Counted from the stretch's first letter, positions 21,734-33,609 are shown. The stretch: 64,000 nt of DNA from Centrapalus pauciflorus (GCA_020465985.1 JAANYP010007920.1:397001-461000), one strand, 5' to 3'. Numbers and translations are program-made. Notes: generated from the letters alone by a model not told the origin.

Positions 21734-24468
21734 ATGGCTCACCAAAACAACCCTTTGCTCCCAGTATTCGTTGGTAAGGATGTTGAGAAACACCCTTCTG
21801 TTACCACGATGCTAACACTGAAACCCACAAACTACATTGCAAACCTAATCATTCCCAAAAACTATGTGGGGAAAAGTTATGAGAATATGATGGAGTTTCT
21901 GAAGGTTCACCCTCTACACTATGCCATGACTGCATCTCCTGGTGTCCTGTACCAGGAGATGGTGTATGAATTTTGGTACACCTGTGCCTATGACCCAGCA
22001 ACCAAAATCATCAAGGAAACCATTCTCAATGGGACTCAGACCATTGAGATAACTACTGATCTCATCAGAGAAGTTCTTCATCTTCCTGTGGCTGAAATCT
22101 ATGACCAGCCACAGCCTGAAAATGATCATATGGGAAATCCGCTACGCTTCTGTGGTGTAGCAGAACCCAAAGTTGGAGCCACGCTGTTCAGAAAGGATCT
22201 TTCACCTACCTACAGCTTCTTATTTGCCTCTGTGGTAATGTGCTTTAGCAGCAAAGTTGGCTCTTTTGAACAGCTTAATCGTGATGAAATAACAATAGTC
22301 CTACAGCTTGTAGATGGGACTACTCTGAACATAGCTCATTGGATTTTTGTGAATTTGAGGAACCTGGTGCAACAGGAAACACGTCCAGCTGCTGTTAGAT
22401 ACCCAAGGTTTCTGAGCCTCATATTCAAGCACGTAAGCATCTCTATAACTCTCAGCCTATGTTACTTACTGCTGCATTCCCAATGATTGGGAATAGAGTT
22501 TTCTACACCTCTATTCTTCCCAATGAACCTCCTCTCTCTACACCTTATGAGGAGGTTGCTTGGCATGGTGGAAGGACCCTCTACTGTGAGGGTGGATCCA
22601 GTGATTGCTCCCAAAGGAAAATCCAAATCCAGGCCTAAAGTTGTCAAACGGGTCCTGGAATCGACTCAAGCTGAGCCTGTCCACAAGAAGGCTAAAACAG
22701 CTAAGTCAAAGTCTGCCCCATCAGCCTCTGTGGTTTATGGGGAGCAGACTTCTCACCATGGTTGATCTGTTGAACCTGAAGCCTTTGTGGCTGGTGCCTC
22801 TGTGGCACCTGAGAGTATGGAACAGGTTAACCCCCTGTTTCTGACCCAGTCTCACCACCAGTCCAAACACAATTCCCTGCTACTTCTCCTCAACCCCCCC
22901 ACACTATCACAATACTCCAGGAGAAAATCATTAGCTAGGAAGAAACCACCTACCCAAACTAGCCCCTTTGGCTCCTCTCAACAGGAGTCAGTTGACAAAG
23001 AAGCAACCCATGTTGCCTCTCCTATTTTGGGAGAAGGTCCAGCATCATTGGAGCAGGCTTCACTCCAACCCGAGTCCACCCAGAGTCAGCCTAGACCCTC
23101 TGGTTCCTCCCAACAGGAACCAGTTGTACATATGGAGACTACCACATCAACTATCACAGCCTCCCAACAGGCTGAGGGTATTGAAAGACAGAAGTTCACT
23201 CCACTCCACACTGAGTCCACACAGTCTCCACCTCATACTTCTCTAACACAACCTGAGTCTGCACGAGGTGTCAAACCTGCTGGACTAGACCATCCAGTAG
23301 ATCAGCCTCAAACTTCTGCTCCTGGTGATACAGTTGTTGTATACCCAACAGCTGCTGAATGACCAACCTCCCAAGCTGATGAACCACAAGGAACAGACCA
23401 TCCCTCTGGTGAGGCTGCTCCTCAAATGCAAATTCCATCAGCAGGTTTCACCACTACTGATGTTGAAATGCACATCCCATCTCCCATGATGAGGCACCTA
23501 TAAACCAAGGTGCTGGTGAGGGAACCACCCCAGGCTTTGATGAAGGTGTTGCAAAACAAGCAGTATCTGAAAGGCCACCATCTCCCACCCCTTCTCCTAA
23601 TGAAGCAGATACAGTCACTGCTGAAGGATCCTTTGACCCTTCCAAGCTGGGCCATCTTACTTATGCCCAGGCTATGGAACTTCTCTCCAAAGTATCCCTG
23701 CCTTCCCCAACACATCCTCAAACACCTGCCTCATCCTTATCTCATTCTCATTCTTCACCATCCACACAATCAAAACAGTCCACCCATACTCCTCCATCCC
23801 CCAAAGGTCTTCCTTTGAAGGATCAACTCTCACTGCTGACCAACAAAGTTGGTTCTTTGGAAAACTCCACGACCTCTCTACCATCAATCATCTCAGACTA
23901 TGTGTCTGCACAGCTAAAAGGATTCTTTGATCTGTTCAAGAATTCCTTTCCAACCCCTCCTCAAGCTGATCAGTCCTCACAGCTGCTTGCACTCACTGCA
24001 CAGCTGCAAACTATCTCCACTACCTTCTCCACTATCCTTTCCACTCAACAGGACTCTGTGTCCTCCATGGCAGCTGTCTCCCAACAGCTGACCACTCTCC
24101 TAAACACTTCCACTACTACACTTCCTTTTACATTGGCCAGCTTAAACACTCTCATAGTCTCTGTCCAATTCTGTGTCATCAAACCTTGATGATGTGCAAG
24201 ATTCTCTTGAACTACATCTTGCACAGCTTCAAAGTTTGTTGTTCACAGCTTCTAACAGGGAAAATCTCTCTAAGCTGTCCTCCATTGCTACTTCTTAATC
24301 AACCTTTCTTCAGACCTGCCTTACCCAGCTTGCAGAGGTTAAGCACAACCTGGCTTTCTTAGTGCATAGCCTGGTTGGCCCCAAACCTACTGCCAAAACT
24401 GCTGCTATGCCTGCTGAATTTGTTTCTCCAGGAAGACCACATGTTGAAGGCTATGTGCCATCTCCTTC

Positions 24469-24517
24469 AAAGGGGGAGAATTATCTGCCTCAAAGACCAA
24501 GTCTAAGGGGGAGAAAT
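24469..24517 (+). other. Extra polypurine tracts upstream of copia 3' LTR
   Basis: AAAGGGGGAGAA at 24469-24480 and TAAGGGGGAGAAA at about 24504-24516, 1.3 kb before the LTR. Repeated GGGGGAGA tracts upstream of the 3' LTR are a reported Sirevirus trait. Confidence 0.55.
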
Positions 24518-25802
24518 CTTCTTCTCATTCTAAGGAGAAATCAGCATCTGTTGATCAAGCAGCAGGTGTGTCACAAACAGGTCCTACAGGTCCCACTGAG
24601 GATGTCTCCTATCAAACTGAAGCTGCTCAGCCTACTCAGGCTGTATCTCCAAACCCTGCACAAACTATGGGGGAGGAATCCATTCCTGGGGACAGGCCAA
24701 GCAGAAGGATACATCTGATATTGGCACAGAAGAAGAAGAAGAGGAAGAGGTTCCTGAAGCTATTCCAACTACAACAGCTAAAGGAAAGAAGAAAGCATCT
24801 GTAGACCCTGACTACCTTAATGCTGCACAACTGAAGTTTGACAAGGCCAGAGCTAAAGAAATGGGTGTCTCTATAGAGAAGTATTATGACTACAAAGATG
24901 AACAGCTCCAAGCCCTTGAAAAACTAAAGAAAGAAGAAGCCTCTGCCAAAGCTGCAAGGACCTTTGCGTTGAAGGAGGCAAGTAAAATTAAAATGTCTTC
25001 TTTGGATGTTCAAAGAAAATTGCTAGAGGCTGCTAGAGAGTCAGTAGTTGAAAAGGAAGGTGAAAAGGAACAGGGTGCTCAGGTCTCAGTGACCAAGTCC
25101 AAGCAAGCATCTTCCTCTGCAAGAGCCCAGATTCACTTTGACAACCTGGCAAGGAAAAAGTTCTTGGATGATGCAGACAGAAGACTTGCCAGGGAACCAA
25201 TTGTCAAAGCTGTTCTTATTTCAAGAAAAGACAAACAGTGGAAGTTACAGATAACCAGAATGGGTGCTAAAGGTCCAGAACTGGAGGCATATGAACACAC
25301 TGATGTTGCACAAATGGGATTCAGAGAATGGGTGGAGTTGGCAGTTGCCCTGAGCCAGTCTAAGTCTGAAACTGCTAAGACTATCAAAGCATATGTCAAA
25401 AAGTTAATGGAGAGAGTGAAGGATCTTGGCCTGATCACAGAAGAACAGATCAAGGGTACGTCAGTGGTTGCACCCAAGATAAAGGCCAAGAGAAGGAGAA
25501 AGGATACAGAGCTAGAGGAAATCCTGATAATGATTGAACAAGGTGATGTAGCCATGGAAATCAAAGGAGTAGACCACAGGCTGCCCAAAGGAGTAGAACA
25601 TGAGGAAGATAAGCTGATTGAAGAACCTGAGCAGGGGGTATTTTTTGTAGATCCCCTTACAAAGAAAAAGTTCTTCCAAAGAGCATCAGACTTGCACAAG
25701 GTTAGTCTCAAACAGCTTATTGCTTTCAGACTTGCTAACTCCTTTAGGCAATCTGTAAAATGGAGAGCAGCCATCTGGGATCAGTCAAACCTGCTCAACA
25801 TC

Positions 25803-25813
25803 TTAGGGGGAAA
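25803..25813 (+). other. Copia polypurine tract
   Basis: TTAGGGGGAAA directly before the 3' LTR, the expected plus-strand primer site. A near copy lies outside the 5' LTR at about 2310-2319. Confidence 0.75.
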
Positions 25814-26881
25814 TTTTTAATTAAACCTGTTTGATGCACTTGAAGGTATAATTTAAGGCCTATTAATGCCTTATTCAAACCTGAAAAGTGATTTGCAATA
25901 TAAGTCAAAGTTGTTTACCCTGTTGCATTCGTTGCAACAAAGGCAGCTTGCCCAAGCTGGTCTGACTGCTGAACAGGCTGGACATAAACTGTCTACGCTG
26001 CTCTATTCTGTTGAGCAGGTTGGACAAATTCTAAGTGTTCTGTTCTTTGTGAACATAATATGTTCTTTGTGAACAGGCTAAACACTTTATGGAATATGTT
26101 TCCAAGTCCTCATGTATTGTTTTGGACTACAAGATCAGTTTACAAAGTCGAAGACAAAGTGGAAAACAGAAGATGCAAAAGCTGCCTACGCTGTTCTGTT
26201 ACATGAAGACAAAGTGGATATTTGAAATAGGTGACAGACCATTTCTTATATCAAAATGGCCTTAACAAAAGAAGAAAGATGCAAAGTTGACATTCCTCTT
26301 TTGGTTAAAGCCTTCTGCAACAGAGACAAAAAGAAAAAGACAAAGATTCTGCCACATGAAGACAAGTCTGTTTTATCAGAATGTGCAGAAAACTTGTTTT
26401 GTCTTTTTGGAAAGACGTCCCACTATCTCATCGTCCAATGAAGAAGCTTCACTGAGATTCTCAGTGAGAGTATAAAAGGAAGCTTCTAAGGATTGTGAGA
26501 AAACGGAGAGTGAGAATTCATATCGTGCATTGAAGTGTGTTTTTCCATGCATGCAAGTCTGCTTGAATAAAACAGTAAAGTGTGTCCAAGTGGTTCTTAT
26601 TCAAGCTGTCCATCTGTGTCTTGTAAACAATGAGTTCATCTTAGTGAGTGTCTTCATTGTATCTAGTCTGAGTGTGTCCTAGACTAGTTAAACATTTGTT
26701 GTATCTGTCATCTCAGCTTGAACCTTTCCGCAGTCAAGCTTGTTTGTAGTTAACACTTGTTAATAATATACACAAACATTGAGAAAAGAGTGTTGAGTTT
26801 TTAATTTGATGTATTCACCCCCCCCCCCCCCTCCTTCTACAGCTTAGAACAATGCACTAGAGAAACCTTTTGGGACCTACA
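25814..26881 (+). repeat. Copia 3' LTR
   Basis: About 1.07 kb, ending GGGACCTACA. It has TATAAAAG at 26471-26478 and a run of about 15 C near 26818-26832. It lacks the 3232-3980 insertion found in the 5' LTR, so it represents the original LTR structure. Its 5' terminus is uncertain by a few bases because neither copy begins with TG. Open frames at 25866-26475 are LTR noise. Confidence 0.85.
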
Positions 26882-27143
26882 GTTAATATTAGCGTTCGGT
26901 ATTATGTTAATTAGCACTTGGACAATTACTGCGTATGTATGAAGATGGATAATCAGTTGTTATATGTAGTTAATTCAGTTTGAATACCAGTATCAGACAC
27001 ACGATTGTACTAGTATGAGAATGTATTAAAGTTTTTAATCATCGGTAATCTGTGTAAACCCCTGACATGTGAGAGATAAATGTGATTTGTCACTTATGAT
27101 ATTATGTTGGCGTGACTTTTATGCATAAAGAGAGGGTGTTACA
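26882..27143 (+). repeat. Gypsy A 3' LTR, right part
   Basis: Continues the LTR interrupted at 2269. TGTATTAAAGTTTTTAAT, ACCCCTGACATGTG and the terminal GGGTGTTACA correspond to the end of LTR C (58595-58728). It begins with GTTAAT, the probable copia TSD. Confidence 0.75.
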
Positions 27144-27838
27144 TGAAGCCCATAAATAAAAAATATAACAATAATGTTAAGATTCATTTTAAAAAAATTT
27201 AAAATCATAATATAAACGATAATTAAACTAACTCTAATCAAAAATGAATTGTTTAATATAAAAGATGAGATACTAAAAGTTATTATATAAATTGCATTGA
27301 ATGAAAGAAAACAAATTTGTTGTATAGATTTGTAAAAAAACAATCGAGTTTATTCCATATAACTATGATTAAACATGATTATTAATAAATTCACCTACAA
27401 TTGTAGGTAAATATATAAATTGGTAAAGAACTACAATGTAATTGCATGAAATTAAAAGAAATTACAAGCTAATTGCATTAATTGATGAACAAAATGGTTG
27501 ATTGCATAGATTGATAAAAAGGGTAAAGGTTATTGCATAAAATTGCAATAAACCCTTTATTCCATATGAGTTATGTGAAGCCAAGAAAATCGAAAACTCG
27601 GATCTGGTGCCTAATAGAGCCATGAAACCTAGATCCGTTCTTGAAATTTGTGATCTCTGAACATCAAAATGAGCTTCAATGATTCTTGTGGTATTGAAGA
27701 CGTGTGAGGCAGTCAAAGGAAGATTGCCAGCGGTAGCAATTAGAGAAGGTGCAAATCGTATGCCCATGTTGGTGGCATGAAAATATGAAATATTGATCGT
27801 CAGTCGAAGATTATACATAAATGATATAAACATTTTGA
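27144..27838. other. Right flank of gypsy A (unrecognised, partly duplicated)
   Basis: AT-rich host sequence. Its first 660 bp also occur in the templated insertion at 3319-3980. A minus-strand open frame at 27462-27833 includes MGIRFAPSLIATAGNLPL, but the duplicate at 3628-3888 is frameshifted relative to it and I recognise no family. I do not call a gene. Confidence 0.5.
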
Positions 27839-29587
27839 AGGCTTTTCTTTATTGATTATAATTATTTATTATTACAATTGTAATAGTAATTAATTAATTA
27901 ATTTTTTCAACGGGGACCAATTGTGTTAGTAATATAATGGTAAATTCGTCTTTTTATATAAGTTAACAAGATGGGTGTTAAGTATAACGGAGGAAGGACT
28001 AAAAGCATTACCAAATGTTAATTTGTTAAAAAATGAAATGTTAATCCTATAAATAGGAAAAATAGTAATTGCTAAATGAAATATAATTGGTATTTTTTAT
28101 GTTTAGTCCTTTTACTTTGAAATTTTAAAAAAAAATATTTTTAAAAGCTACCTATATTACAAACTAATTATTCTACACTAACAATTAAAAGTTGAACCTA
28201 CAACTATTTTTAAAACCTTGAACCTACTACTTTTAAAAAATTATTTTTAGCCAACCCATTTAATACTTGATTAAAATATGGTAGTTATAAAATATAATAT
28301 TAAATTAGACAAGATAAGGTGACCGAGTTTTGTATATTTTAACTTTGAAATATTAAAACATGTTTTAAACATTAAGAGCAGAATAAAAATTAATTAATAA
28401 TAATAAATGATAATAAGCTTACAAATGTTACATTAAAAAACTTGTATGGATCACAATCAAATAATTTTAAAACGTATACTTGATAAAAATAAGCCCTTAT
28501 TATTACAAAACATTAGATTGAATGTATGTCTAAATAATAAATAAAAAAAATACATACACAATGTTGATTGTGATTTCTAATTACTTAAAACACATACCTA
28601 GAAATCGCATACACATGCTGAAACAATCGTTTTTCATAAATGAAATTGAGCATGAAATGAAATTAAAATTCTCATAGGCAAACGTTTTAATCATTCAAAT
28701 TAGTGGACTTTTGGATTACCAAACGAAATCAAAGGAAACTGATTTCTCATTTATTTTCTTAAAAAGAAACTGAAGCAAAAATCAAATTGAATCAAAAGAA
28801 TTCAAACGAAATCTGCCAAGTAAGATAATCAAAAAAAATTGAAGTTCTCATGTGTGTTTGGATTGCCGAGATTCAATTAAATTCAAAAACCATTTGAGGT
28901 TTCTTGACCTTATAAACACAAATTGACCTTAATTTACATCAACTTTAATTTATATGTCATTAGATTGTAACCTATGTTTCTTTTGTCTAATGGTCAGTTG
29001 GTCACTCTAACTTTTTCGTACTAATAGGACATTGTACTTTTGAAGATCCTCCTGATTAGTAATTATATAATTTTTCATGACACTTTGATTCACGATCACT
29101 TTAAAGTTTTAATGACCACCTTTTTAACGACATTTAATTTATAATAATAACCAAATTGAAAAAGTTTGAAAGTATAACGACATAAACACTATGAAAAAGT
29201 ACAATGATCTAAACGAAACCAATGACAAATTAAATAGGTTGTTATTTGCAGTGAAATCATGTGGTTTTTCAAACAAAATAAACTTAAACTTTAATGCAAC
29301 GGGATACAAAAACAAATTCACGACAAAATCGCATCAAGTAATCGTGTAATAAGGTAAAATAAATACAAATACAAATCCACGTGCGAATGGAATAAGCTAA
29401 AATAAATACAAATACAAATCCACTGAAGATAACACGATCGATTGACACCGGATATACAAGCAAGAACGTGAAGAACGAACGAACGCACAAAAACTTGTGT
29501 TAAATTCGGCCAAAAATAATCATCAACTGGGGGCCCATTTTTTACCATTAAATAACCGAAGAGTTTTGTTTTTATTAAACTCTTAAT
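27839..29587. other. AT-rich intergenic DNA
   Basis: I see no supported gene. Part of it (about 28915-29155) is homologous to 46430-46642 plus 47000-47025 and marks a dispersed repeat of unknown class. Open frames at 29139-29548 are short and compositionally biased. Confidence 0.6.
29354..29423. repeat. Short direct repeat
   Basis: A 26-bp unit, beginning TAAAATAAATACAAAT and ending AAATCCAC, occurs twice, starting at about 29355 and 29398. Confidence 0.8.
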
Positions 29588-29596
29588 TATTATTTA

Positions 29597-30932
29597 GGGA
29601 GAATTTCATATATACCATTCCAAAACTTCATAATATCATATATACCCAATCTAAAATTTTAATATCATATATATCCCTGCTAAACATCATAATATCATAT
29701 ACACCCAATTTTAATTATCAATATCACACATATCCCTCTTAAATATCATTAATATCATTTTAGATTGGGTATATATGATATATACCCAAATTATGTAATT
29801 TAATTATTTTTATATCATTTAAAACTCATAATTAATATTGCTTATTAATTAATGACCATTATACCCTTACTCATTTCTTCTTTCACCTAAACTTCAAAAT
29901 ATCATATTTTATGCAACTTAAATTAAATATCATATCCCTTTTAATAATTATATATATATTTTTTTTGTAAACTTTACTGAATAAATTCTTCAAACTAAAA
30001 CAAATTAACATTAAAAATAAAAAAAAATTGCATCATGTTTTTACTCGTTTGTAATCAAATCGTATCGTCTTATTATATTTTCTTATTTATTTTTTTCTAT
30101 AGTAATCTATATACAATTAACCGATTACATATTATTAAACAAATTATTATAACACTGGACTTTAAAATATATAGGATTATATATATAATCTTGTAGTTGA
30201 CACAAAATATAAACAACTAATTACATCGAATAACAAGTTATAACTCACATTATAGACTAAATATAAAAATTAAAAAAGTAAACTAAATAAACAATAGTTA
30301 TAAAACGAATGCAAACTTGAAAAAAAAAATGAAACTAATGTATTAGTAAACAAAAAAAATATATATACTAAATTTCAAAAATAATGTGATGCAACTATAA
30401 AGTTCGAAAAGAAAAAGAAAAAACAACATAATGTGTAATCAGTTAATTGTATATAGAATACTGTTGGAAAAAATCAAATAAGAAGATATAATAAGACGAT
30501 ACGATTTGATTACAAACGAGCAATACAACTTCTTTTTAATGTTAATTTATTTTAGTTTGAAGAATTTATTTAGCAAAGTTTACAAAAATAAATTATATAA
30601 AATTATTAAAAAGGGATGTGATATTTGAATTTAAGTTGGATAAATATGATATTTTGAAGTTTAGTTGAAAGAAGAAATGAGTAAGGGTATAATGGTCATT
30701 AATTAATAAGCAATATTAATTATGAGTTTAAATGTTTTAAAAATAATTAAACTAATGAAATTGGGTATATATGATATTAATGATGTTTAAGAGGGATATA
30801 TGTGATATTAATAATTAAAATTGGGTATATATGATATTATGATGTTTAGGAGGGATATATATGATATAAAAATTTTAGGTTGGATATGTATAATATTATG
30901 AAGTTTTGAAAGGGTATATATGAAATTCTCCC
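29597..30932. mobile_element. Fold-back Mutator-type MITE, 9-bp TSD
   Basis: The left end GGGAGAATTTCATATATACC is mirrored by GGTATATATGAAATTCTCCC at the right end. The long arms (about 300 bp or more each, with ATATCATATATACCC words) are inverted repeats of each other around an AT-rich centre. TATTATTTA flanks both ends exactly (29588-29596 and 30933-30941). A 9-bp duplication and long terminal inverted repeats indicate the Mutator superfamily. No transposase is present. Confidence 0.85.
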
Positions 30933-30941
30933 TATTATTTA

Positions 30942-31474
30942 GAAGTCTATGTAAATTATCTTGTTCGTATTGAAATAAAGATTCCATAAATAATAATAAT
31001 GTACATCTTCTTAAATAATCATTATCTAATTATGAAGATATAAAAAGGAGGGGATAATTACTGATAATTATCTATATTTATTTAATTATACACATTTTAC
31101 ATTTATCCATGCACTTATCCACTAATTAAAGAATAATACCGAATTCAAATAAATATCTAACTAGTTATTAACCCGTATTACGTGAATATTTTATAAAAAT
31201 GTTTATTTTTTCTAAAAAAATATGAAAACAGTATTATCTTTTGTTATTAAGGATAAATAAAATTTTTCTATTTTCAAACATATAAATAGTATTTCTCGTG
31301 TCTCAACTTTTTAAAACATTTAATTTTTAGATTCTTATTTATAAATAAACATTTAAATTTATTGTTTTACATAGAATACAATTTAAAAAATTTTGTATTT
31401 AAAAAAATTAAAAGATATTTCATTACCAATGCATTACTTTAATAAAAAAAATTTTTTTTTTTTTATTTGAAACG
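30942..31474. other. AT-rich intergenic DNA
   Basis: Very AT-rich with many poly-A/T runs. I see no gene or clear repeat structure here. Confidence 0.6.
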
Positions 31475-31632
31475 GTCACATGACCGTTGGAGAAGGAGCG
31501 GGGTGCAGCGGGGACGCGGAGCCGGCCGGGGTTCGATTTCAGCGGGGCCGCGGGGGTGGGGGTGGTGTAGCCGCCGGCTTTGGCTGATGTGGCGAAGCCG
31601 CCCCGCTCCCGGCTTGGGTACTCCCCACGCTC
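31475..31632. repeat. GC-rich island beside MITE chain
   Basis: An abrupt GC-rich patch containing the dyad ACGGTCA-CA-TGACCGT at 31474-31490 and GGAGCGGGG near 31494 mirrored by CCCCGCTCC near 31601. The inverted ends suggest a short GC-rich MITE. The frame at 31467-31667 is a composition artefact. Confidence 0.4.
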
Positions 31633-31954
31633 TTATAAGACTTTTTTCAAAAGGAGCAACATCATAAACCTTGTGAATGGTAAAAAAAGATCATGTGAAT
31701 GGTCATTCACACCATTCACATGGTGTGAAATGACCATGGTGTGAATGACCATTCACATTGATGACCATTCACATAAATATGCATTGAGCATTCACATTAT
31801 TTTTAAGGACACAGAAAGTGTGAATGATCTGAAATTCATATATCATGTGTATAACATTAATTTAAACATAATTATGAGAAAAAAAATTTAAAAAAAGTTT
31901 TTTAAGGTTGGTACCTTCGGGTGCACTTGATTTCGAGAGTTACTTTTTTGAACC
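31633..31954. mobile_element. (TA)n-bounded MITE-like element 1
   Basis: Ends with TTTTTTGAACC before a (TA)7 tract. It is an inverted copy of most of element 2: CTTATAAGAC at 31633 mirrors GTCTTATAA at 32279, and GGTACCTTCGGGTGCACTTG mirrors CAAGTGCACCCGAAGGTACC. It is rich in GTGAATGGTCATTCAC words. The left end is not defined. Confidence 0.6.
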
Positions 31955-31960
31955 TGACTC

Positions 31961-31974
31961 TATATATATATATA
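31961..31974. repeat. (TA)7 spacer at palindrome centre
   Basis: TA repeat between CCTGACTC and AGTCAGG, at the symmetry centre of the 31633-32290 palindrome. Confidence 0.9.
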
Positions 31975-31978
31975 GTCA

Positions 31979-32379
31979 GGTTCAAATAAGTACCTCTCGA
32001 AATCAAGTGCACCCGAAGGTACCAACCTTAAAAAACTTTTTTTAAATTTTTTTCCTCATAACCATGTTTAAATTAATGTAATACGCATGATATATGAATT
32101 TCACATGCATTCACACTTTCTGTGTCCTTAAAAATTATGTGAATGCTCAATGCATATTTATGTGAATGGTCATCCATATGAATGGTCATTTCACACCATG
32201 TGAATGGTCTGAATGACCATTCACATGATCTTTTTTTATTATTCACAAGATTTAAGATGTTGCTCCATTTGAGAAAAAGTCTTATAATGTTGTCTTATAC
32301 ATGTCTATTCAAAAAAAATATATGTGAATGATCATTCACATTAGGGTACGCTGGAATCTCATAGGCACGCTGATGAACC
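31979..32379. mobile_element. (TA)n-bounded MITE-like element 2
   Basis: Starts GGTTCAAATAAGTACC and ends GCTGATGAACC, with (TA)n tracts on both sides. It shares the layout GGTTCAA..GTACC..GAAGGTACCA..CCTTAAAA..T-run with element 5. Internal GTGAATGGTCAT words recur. It has no coding capacity. Confidence 0.65.
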
Positions 32380-32381
32380 TG

Positions 32382-32384
<3 letters not shown>

Positions 32385-32467
<83 letters not shown>
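32385..32467. repeat. (TA)n then (GA)n microsatellite
   Basis: About 55 bp of TA repeat followed by about 28 bp of GA repeat, between elements 2 and 3. Apparent open frames through it are artefacts. Confidence 0.95.
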
Positions 32468-32470
<3 letters not shown>

Positions 32471-33532
32471 TCAATGGGGAACCTTGATGCATTGGGAACC
32501 ACTGAGAACCAAAAATGCATAAAGGACAATATTGGAATAGTTAGTATAAATCTAATTTAATTAATTTTATTCTTATTAAATTAGGAAACTAAACCAATTT
32601 AATCAACCTTCCACTTATCCCGCCCACTTTCTATCCCTAATGCTCATCTCTCTCCCCTCTCTTTCTTTCTACGCCGGCGGCCGGCCACCACTCCACCGGC
32701 ATCTCTCTCGGATGCCACCGCATCACCACTCCATCACTCTTCTCGGCCGGCCACTCCACCGCCATCTCTCTCGGCCAACCACCACTCCTCTCAGACGCCA
32801 CCACACGATGAACGATGATGATGATTCCTTGATGATGATGAACGATGAACACGATGCATTCCAATGAAAATGATAATGATTTCGCGATGATGATGATGAT
32901 AGAATGATCTCATTTTGAAGGTATGGTCGGGTTTTCATTCATTTTTTAATGAAAAATTTTGAAAAATTAATCGTGTGGATCCGATGTTTATTGAAGACGA
33001 ATTTGATGTATCGTGTTTACAAAGATGATTCGTGTTTGAAGATGAATCCGATGAATATGCATCATGTTTGAAAATGAATTCAATGAAGATGCATCATGTT
33101 TGAAAATGAATTTGATGAAGATGCATCGTGTTTGAAGATGAATACGAAGAAGATGCATCACTATTTTGATAATGAATAATGGTGGGACGAAGATTAGGAT
33201 GAATATGATCGAAGATGAGGATGAAAAACAGAGATGCATCCGATGAACATTGGATGCATCGACATCAAATCATTCTTTTTGAATTTGTTTTGATTTTGTA
33301 AATTTGGAAGTGTATCAATTAATTTTAATAGCATTTATTGTTTACCTAATTGATTGAATATTCAATTAATTTAAAATTAATTTTATTTGACTAGTTTTAT
33401 TATTTTTCCCAAAATATCACTATGCATACCAAATACATGCATCGTGTGATGCACCAATGACCATTTAATCTAAGGGCTATGGTTGTTTCTTTTTTGGATC
33501 TCGATGCATATGGTTCCCCATAGAACATGACC
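32468..33532. mobile_element. (TA)n-bounded MITE-like element 3
   Basis: Starts GGTTCAATGGGGAACC and ends GGTTCCCCATAGAACATGA. It holds a CT-rich/CCGG-rich patch at 32640-32800, then GATGATGAACGATG-type repeats and a 36-bp minisatellite with GATGCATC (32990-33165). The layout is that of element 4 in inverted orientation. The 75-codon frames on both strands at 32637-32867 are low complexity and I do not call a gene. Confidence 0.6.

Positions 33533-33535
<3 letters not shown>

Positions 33536-33609
<74 letters not shown>
33536..33609. repeat. (TA)n microsatellite
   Basis: About 74 bp of pure TA repeat between elements 3 and 4. Confidence 0.97.

Larger units (their letters stand above)
21734..25820 (+). 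pseudogene. Copia env-like / ORF2 region (broken)
   Basis: This is the post-pol region typical of SIRE1-like elements. The first open part (21734-22486) has FWYTCAYDP..KIIKETI and LIREVLHLP, resembling domains of plant retrotransposon ORFs after or beside pol. A TGA at 22484 and further shifts break it. The middle (22500-24300) encodes Pro/Ser/Thr/Gln-rich low-complexity sequence. The last part (24861-25820) is open for 319 codons and is Lys/Glu-rich with coiled-coil character. I see no convincing transmembrane or signal segment, so the name env-like rests on position only. Confidence 0.6.
2320..26881 (+). mobile_element. Sirevirus-like Ty1/copia retrotransposon with env-like region (nested host)
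   Basis: A complete but degenerate Ty1/copia element. In order it has: 5' LTR, tRNA-Met primer-binding site, gag with UBN2-type domain and zinc knuckle, protease, integrase, reverse transcriptase with YVDD, RNase H, a 4 kb post-pol env-like region, polypurine tract and 3' LTR. The order pol then env-like ORF, plus extra GGGGGAGA tracts, is typical of the Sirevirus/SIRE1 group. Without the two elements nested in it (5895-14335 and 14530-16798) it would be about 13.8 kb. It sits in the 3' LTR of gypsy A with probable TSD GTTAAT. Many stops and frameshifts make it non-autonomous today. Confidence 0.85.

Noticed and set aside
24861..25820. 319-codon frame as an independent host gene
   Set aside because: It lies between copia pol and the 3' LTR polypurine tract, in the element's orientation, and is best read as the end of the env-like region.
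27462..27833. Minus-strand 123-codon frame as a host gene
   Set aside because: No recognisable domain, the duplicate at 3628-3888 is frameshifted, and codon use looks like intergenic DNA.
31475..31640. Possible tRNA-derived SINE because of a GGTTCGATTTC B-box-like word
   Set aside because: No matching A-box at the right distance, no cloverleaf, no A- or T-rich SINE tail or TSD that I can define.
32637..32867. His/Arg/Met-rich 75-codon frames in MITE-like element 3
   Set aside because: Both strands are open because of low-complexity CCACC/GATGATG repeats; no gene signals.
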